Source: CAWDPQ01 sp049642465
Lineage (GTDB): Bacteria; Acidobacteriota; Vicinamibacteria; Vicinamibacterales; 2-12-FULL-66-21
Assembly: GCA_049642465.1 (NCBI GenBank)
Contig: JBAROV010000164.1
Span: 81,399-145,398 of the forward strand
Reading direction: 5' to 3'
Length of the DNA stretch: 64,000 bases
Both the position numbers and the translations under genes were made by a program. Below the pieces are notes generated by a model. That model searched no databases, was not told where the DNA came from, and was given only the letters and a program-made list of their open reading frames with translations. Below, piece by piece: positions 61,230-64,000 of the stretch (within the stretch, counting starts at the first letter, position 1; every line of letters starts with the position of its first letter).

Positions 61230-61828
61230 TGGCCGCCTCCGCTTGCACCGGCCGACGTCGAGCCGGTCGAACGCTCGCCACCGCCGCGGTAGACGGACGT
61301 GATCAAAACGCGCACGAGTCCCTCTTCCGTTTCATCCCGCAGCTTTGGCAGCACTTGATCGAAGGCGCCCGTGGCCTCGAGTTTTTCCATGAAGTCATCG
61401 ACGTCTTCGGGCCGTCGCCCGAGCACGCTCATCGAGATGATGGTCGCTTCCTCCTGAAACGACGGTTTGACCTCGGTCAACATGACGTCAGGGGGAAGTG
61501 TTTCCTCGATGTGGTTGAAAAACTCGGTCCAGGAGAACGTGCGCTGATCGATCAGCATGTTCGCCTCCTGGGCGGCCGCCACAATCGTCTTGAGTTCAGC
61601 CTGGTTGATGCCGCGGCGGATTGCGGCAGCTTCGCCGCGCAGCCGCTGCGCTTCGGCGCGATCGCTCGACGCTCGCGATGAGAGCCCGGTGTTCTGGTTG
61701 GACAACGATAGGATGCGGCTGACGTTGAATGCCGTCAGTGCGACGACGATCACGCCCGCAAGAACGAGCAGAAGCTGAACGGCGCGCTCGTTGTAGAACG
61801 GACGAGTGGAAAGGTTGGCGCGAAGCAT
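61226..61828 (-). CDS. PilN-like inner-membrane assembly protein
   Basis: A 200-residue bitopic protein with the PilN N-terminal pattern NLSTRPFYNERAVQLLLVL (binds PilM), one helix at about 17-38, a coiled coil and a ferredoxin-like domain (LPPDVMLTEVKPSFQEEATI, then VDDFMEKLEATGAFDQVLPK), ending in a Ser/Gly-rich tail. ATG overlaps the pilM stop by one base. Confidence 0.87.
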   Translation of the reverse strand: MLRANLSTRPFYNERAVQLLLVLAGVIVVALTAFNVSRILSLSNQNTGLSSRASSDRAEAQRLRGEAAAIRRGINQAELKTIVAAAQEANMLIDQRTFSWTEFFNHIEETLPPDVMLTEVKPSFQEEATIISMSVLGRRPEDVDDFMEKLEATGAFDQVLPKLRDETEEGLVRVLITSVYRGGGERSTGSTSAGASGGGQ

Positions 61829-62814
61829 CAGGCGACCCGCCCTGAGCCTGTCGAAGGCGCACGTTCCCTCAGCAGCACTCCGACGCAGGGCGCCAGCGCG
61901 TCCACCAATTCAGGCCCCGCTGAAATCCGATCGCGCATCGACACCGCGGATCTGAAGTCGGGTGTCTCCACCTTCAGGCCGATGCGCTCGTATAACAGCC
62001 GACGCAATCGCTCCGTCTCGTCGATCCCCAGGACCGATGCCCCCGCCAACACCACGCGCGAGAAGCCGCCGCCGCCGAGCCGGTCCTCGTGGTACATCGC
62101 CGTCTGATGGACGAGTTCAACCAGATCTTCCTCTCCAGCGCCGCTGCGATTGCGGAACGATACGACATCGTCCTCGCGCACTACGGCGAGCGTCGTGTAA
62201 TCGGCAGCAATATGCACGAGCAGCCAATCACCGCCGGTTCGTCCAGACGCCAGGACCGCGTTGACATGGTTGAAACTCGCGAGGTCGACGATGCCGGCAT
62301 GCGTTCCTGCCGCTTCACACGCGCGCTCGTAACTGAGGACGATGTCCCTGCGGGCAACTGTAACCAGGTACTCACGGCCGCCGCCCGGGATCGCCACGCC
62401 TGGCTGCCAGGCGACTTGCGCATCTTCAATGCGGAAGGGGGCGGCCTTGCGCATCTGCCAGCGAATCAGCTGATCGAGATCGCTGACCTTCGCGGGAATC
62501 TTCTCGAATCGAAGGAGCGAGACCTTCGCGACCGAATCCGGCAGCACGAGCGCGACCCGGCGAGAGCGATGCCCCAGCGGCGACAGCGCACTCCGAATCG
62601 CAGCCGCGAGCGCGGATGCGTCGTGCACGTTCGACGCATTCAACGCCGGCTCGACCGCGCCAGGCGGGAGCGTTTCGCTCGAGTAGGCGGAAATGACCGG
62701 CGTTTGCCGCTGATCCGCCACCGCCACTGCCGTGACGCGCGCGGCGGTGATCTCGAGGGCCGCGTTCGGTGGAGGGCTTGCCAGCCACGATGACGACGAT
62801 CTGGCGGAACTCAT
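61828..62814 (-). CDS. PilM-like actin-fold assembly protein
   Basis: A 328-residue cytoplasmic ASKHA-type protein (PilM/GspL-N family). Visible elements are NAALEITAARVTAVAVAD, VALVLPDSVAKVSLLRFEKI, LDQLIRWQMRKAAPFRIEDA (the PilM signature), LLVHIAADYTTLAVVREDDV and VVLAGASVLGIDETERLR. The first DxG motif is replaced by EIT, as in GspL and degenerate PilM, so nucleotide binding is doubtful. Overlaps gspE/pilB by 4 bp. Confidence 0.85.
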   Translation of the reverse strand: MSSARSSSSWLASPPPNAALEITAARVTAVAVADQRQTPVISAYSSETLPPGAVEPALNASNVHDASALAAAIRSALSPLGHRSRRVALVLPDSVAKVSLLRFEKIPAKVSDLDQLIRWQMRKAAPFRIEDAQVAWQPGVAIPGGGREYLVTVARRDIVLSYERACEAAGTHAGIVDLASFNHVNAVLASGRTGGDWLLVHIAADYTTLAVVREDDVVSFRNRSGAGEEDLVELVHQTAMYHEDRLGGGGFSRVVLAGASVLGIDETERLRRLLYERIGLKVETPDFRSAVSMRDRISAGPELVDALAPCVGVLLRERAPSTGSGRVA

Positions 62815-64000
62815 TCGACGAACGTGACCTTGTTGATCTCGCGAAGCGTGGTTTTGCCTGCGAGGACGTGCTCGACAGCGGATTCGCGGAGGAAGCGCAT
62901 GCCTTCCTCACGCGCCACCTTCTTGATCTCCGACGTCGGCCGCCGATCGAGAATCATTTCCCGGATGTTGTCGGATAGATCGAGGAGCTCGCAGATGGCG
63001 GTCCGTCCCTTGTAGCCAGTGCCACCACACTCGATGCAACCCGCCCCTTCGAAGAAGCGGCCGCCGAACTCGAGCGCCGGATCCAGGGCGGATTCTTCCA
63101 GTTGCGCGCGCGTAACCACCGCCTGACGTTTGCAGTGCACGCAGATGTTGCGCACGAGACGCTGCGCCATCACGCAGTTGAGCGCCGACACGAACTGATA
63201 GGGTTCAACTCCCATATTCAGGAAGCGACCCAATACGTCGAGAACGTTGTTTGCGTGGACCGTCGTAAACACCAGGTGACCGGTGAGCGCCGACTGAATG
63301 GCAATCTGCGCCGTCTCCGGGTCACGGATTTCTCCCACCATGATCTTGTCCGGATCGTGCCGCAGGATCGATCGAAGTCCGCGAGAGAAGGTCAGACCTT
63401 TCTTCTCATTGATGGGGATCTGGGTGATACCGCGAAGCTGATATTCGACCGGATCTTCGATCGTAATGATCTTGTCCTCGACCGACTTGATCTCGGAGAG
63501 CGCGGCATAGAGCGTCGTCGTCTTGCCACTGCCGGTCGGCCCCGTGACGAGCACCATGCCATACGGCTCCGCGATGTACTTGCGGAATCGCCGCAGCTCG
63601 TCCTCAGGGAACCCGAGGATGTCGAGGCGCAGCTCGTGGAACTGCTCGCTGATCGATTCCTTGTCGAGGATTCGGATGACCGCATCTTCGCCGTGAACGC
63701 TCGGCATCACCGAGACGCGGAAGTCGATGCTCTTGCCCCCCATCCGCACTTTGAAACGGCCGTCCTGAGGCACCCGCTTCTCGGCGATATCCAGTTCGGC
63801 CATGACCTTCACGCGCGAAATGATCGTGCTGTGAAACTGCTTCGCGATCGGCCGCATTGCCGGTTGGAGTACACCGTCGATTCGGTACTTGACATGTACT
63901 GCATCGTCTCCCGTTTCGATGTGGATGTCGCTCGCTCGTTTCTGAATCGCGGTGTAGATCGTGGTGTCCACCAGCCGGATGACCGGGCTTTGATCAGCAG
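62811..64000 (-). CDS. GspE/PilB-type assembly ATPase (partial, runs off right edge)
   Basis: At least 396 residues of a hexameric secretion ATPase, truncated at its N-terminus by the window end. Visible are the N2-type end (QSPVIRLVDTTIYTAIQKRA, SDIHIE), Walker A GPTGSGKTTTLYAAL, the Asp box ITIEDPVEYQLRGITQIPIN, Walker B IMVGEIRDPETAQIAIQSAL, the His box HLVFTTVHANNVLD, and a zinc-binding tetracysteine (ICVHCKRQ and CIECGGTGYKGR). The sequence is open beyond a GTG at 63971, so that GTG is internal. It powers pseudopilin assembly with the PilMNOP-like platform. Confidence 0.95.
   Translation of the reverse strand, partial: ADQSPVIRLVDTTIYTAIQKRASDIHIETGDDAVHVKYRIDGVLQPAMRPIAKQFHSTIISRVKVMAELDIAEKRVPQDGRFKVRMGGKSIDFRVSVMPSVHGEDAVIRILDKESISEQFHELRLDILGFPEDELRRFRKYIAEPYGMVLVTGPTGSGKTTTLYAALSEIKSVEDKIITIEDPVEYQLRGITQIPINEKKGLTFSRGLRSILRHDPDKIMVGEIRDPETAQIAIQSALTGHLVFTTVHANNVLDVLGRFLNMGVEPYQFVSALNCVMAQRLVRNICVHCKRQAVVTRAQLEESALDPALEFGGRFFEGAGCIECGGTGYKGRTAICELLDLSDNIREMILDRRPTSEIKKVAREEGMRFLRESAVEHVLAGKTTLREINKVTFVE

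Noticed and set aside
1..64000. tRNA, rRNA and insertion sequences
   Set aside because: No cloverleaf with conserved T-loop, no rRNA-like sequence and no transposase motif was seen on either strand; tRNAscan and Rfam searches would settle it.

Overview
This window is high-GC, gene-dense DNA from a diderm (Gram-negative type) bacterium. It carries LPS-export genes (lptC/A, lptB, lptF/G), a complete Tol-Pal operon, rpoN with an HPr-kinase PTS, and a type IV pilus/type II secretion hybrid with pilMNOP-like genes and a secretin. This combination, the fused Lpt proteins, and the low-complexity repeats between genes fit Acidobacteriota (perhaps Vicinamibacteria). That placement is inference from gene content; no rRNA gene is present. 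I saw no rRNA, tRNA, CRISPR array, transposase or prophage.

Layout. 1-5.4 kb: the edge of a membrane-anchored protein, a membrane protein, a PLP aminotransferase, a PQQ-type beta-propeller protein and guaA. 5.6-12 kb: dnaE, accA, recJ. 12.1-22 kb: a long same-strand run lptCA-lptB-rpoN-hpf-hprK-rapZ-EIIA-HPr-EI-cupin, then ssb. 22.6-27.5 kb (minus): tolQ-tolR-tolA-tolB-pal-cpoB. 27.7-36.1 kb: recN, miaB, a BFN-domain nuclease, parA-parB, an lptF-lptG fusion, and a YtrA-type GntR regulator. 36.1-47.1 kb (minus): a PHP-domain protein, metK, xerD, and a MoxR/DUF58/BatA-like/DUF4175-like operon. 47.2-53.9 kb: a probable amino-sugar and cell-wall recycling cluster (murQ, nagB, BadF-type kinase, GH10-like hydrolase, sodium:solute symporter, beta-lactamase-family hydrolase). 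54-64 kb (mostly minus): a secretion/pilus locus pilB/gspE-pilM-pilN-pilO-pilP-secretin-pseudopilins, with a Big_1/PKD lipoprotein on the other strand.

The most unusual signal is between genes. Many gaps run from one gene's stop codon to the next gene's start codon and consist of degenerate, self-complementary word repeats, with a different word at each locus (CAATC/GATTG, GTGCCAG, GGAAGCTG, AGGGA, GCGAAAG, GGACTCGGGGTCC, CTTCAGTCTCC). A separate dispersed element with core GGGGCCCCRCGAGCACTGA lies just 5' of lptCA, of the secretin gene and of a pseudopilin gene. The start codons next to these repeats mostly lack a Shine-Dalgarno sequence. In one case the repeat encodes a prepilin leader peptide, and in another it seems to have removed the normal start codon of moxR.

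Functionally, the window holds envelope biogenesis (Lpt, Tol-Pal, peptidoglycan sugar salvage, secretion) beside replication, repair and segregation genes (dnaE, recJ, ssb, recN, xerD, parAB) and a PTS phosphorelay with no sugar permease, presumably regulatory.
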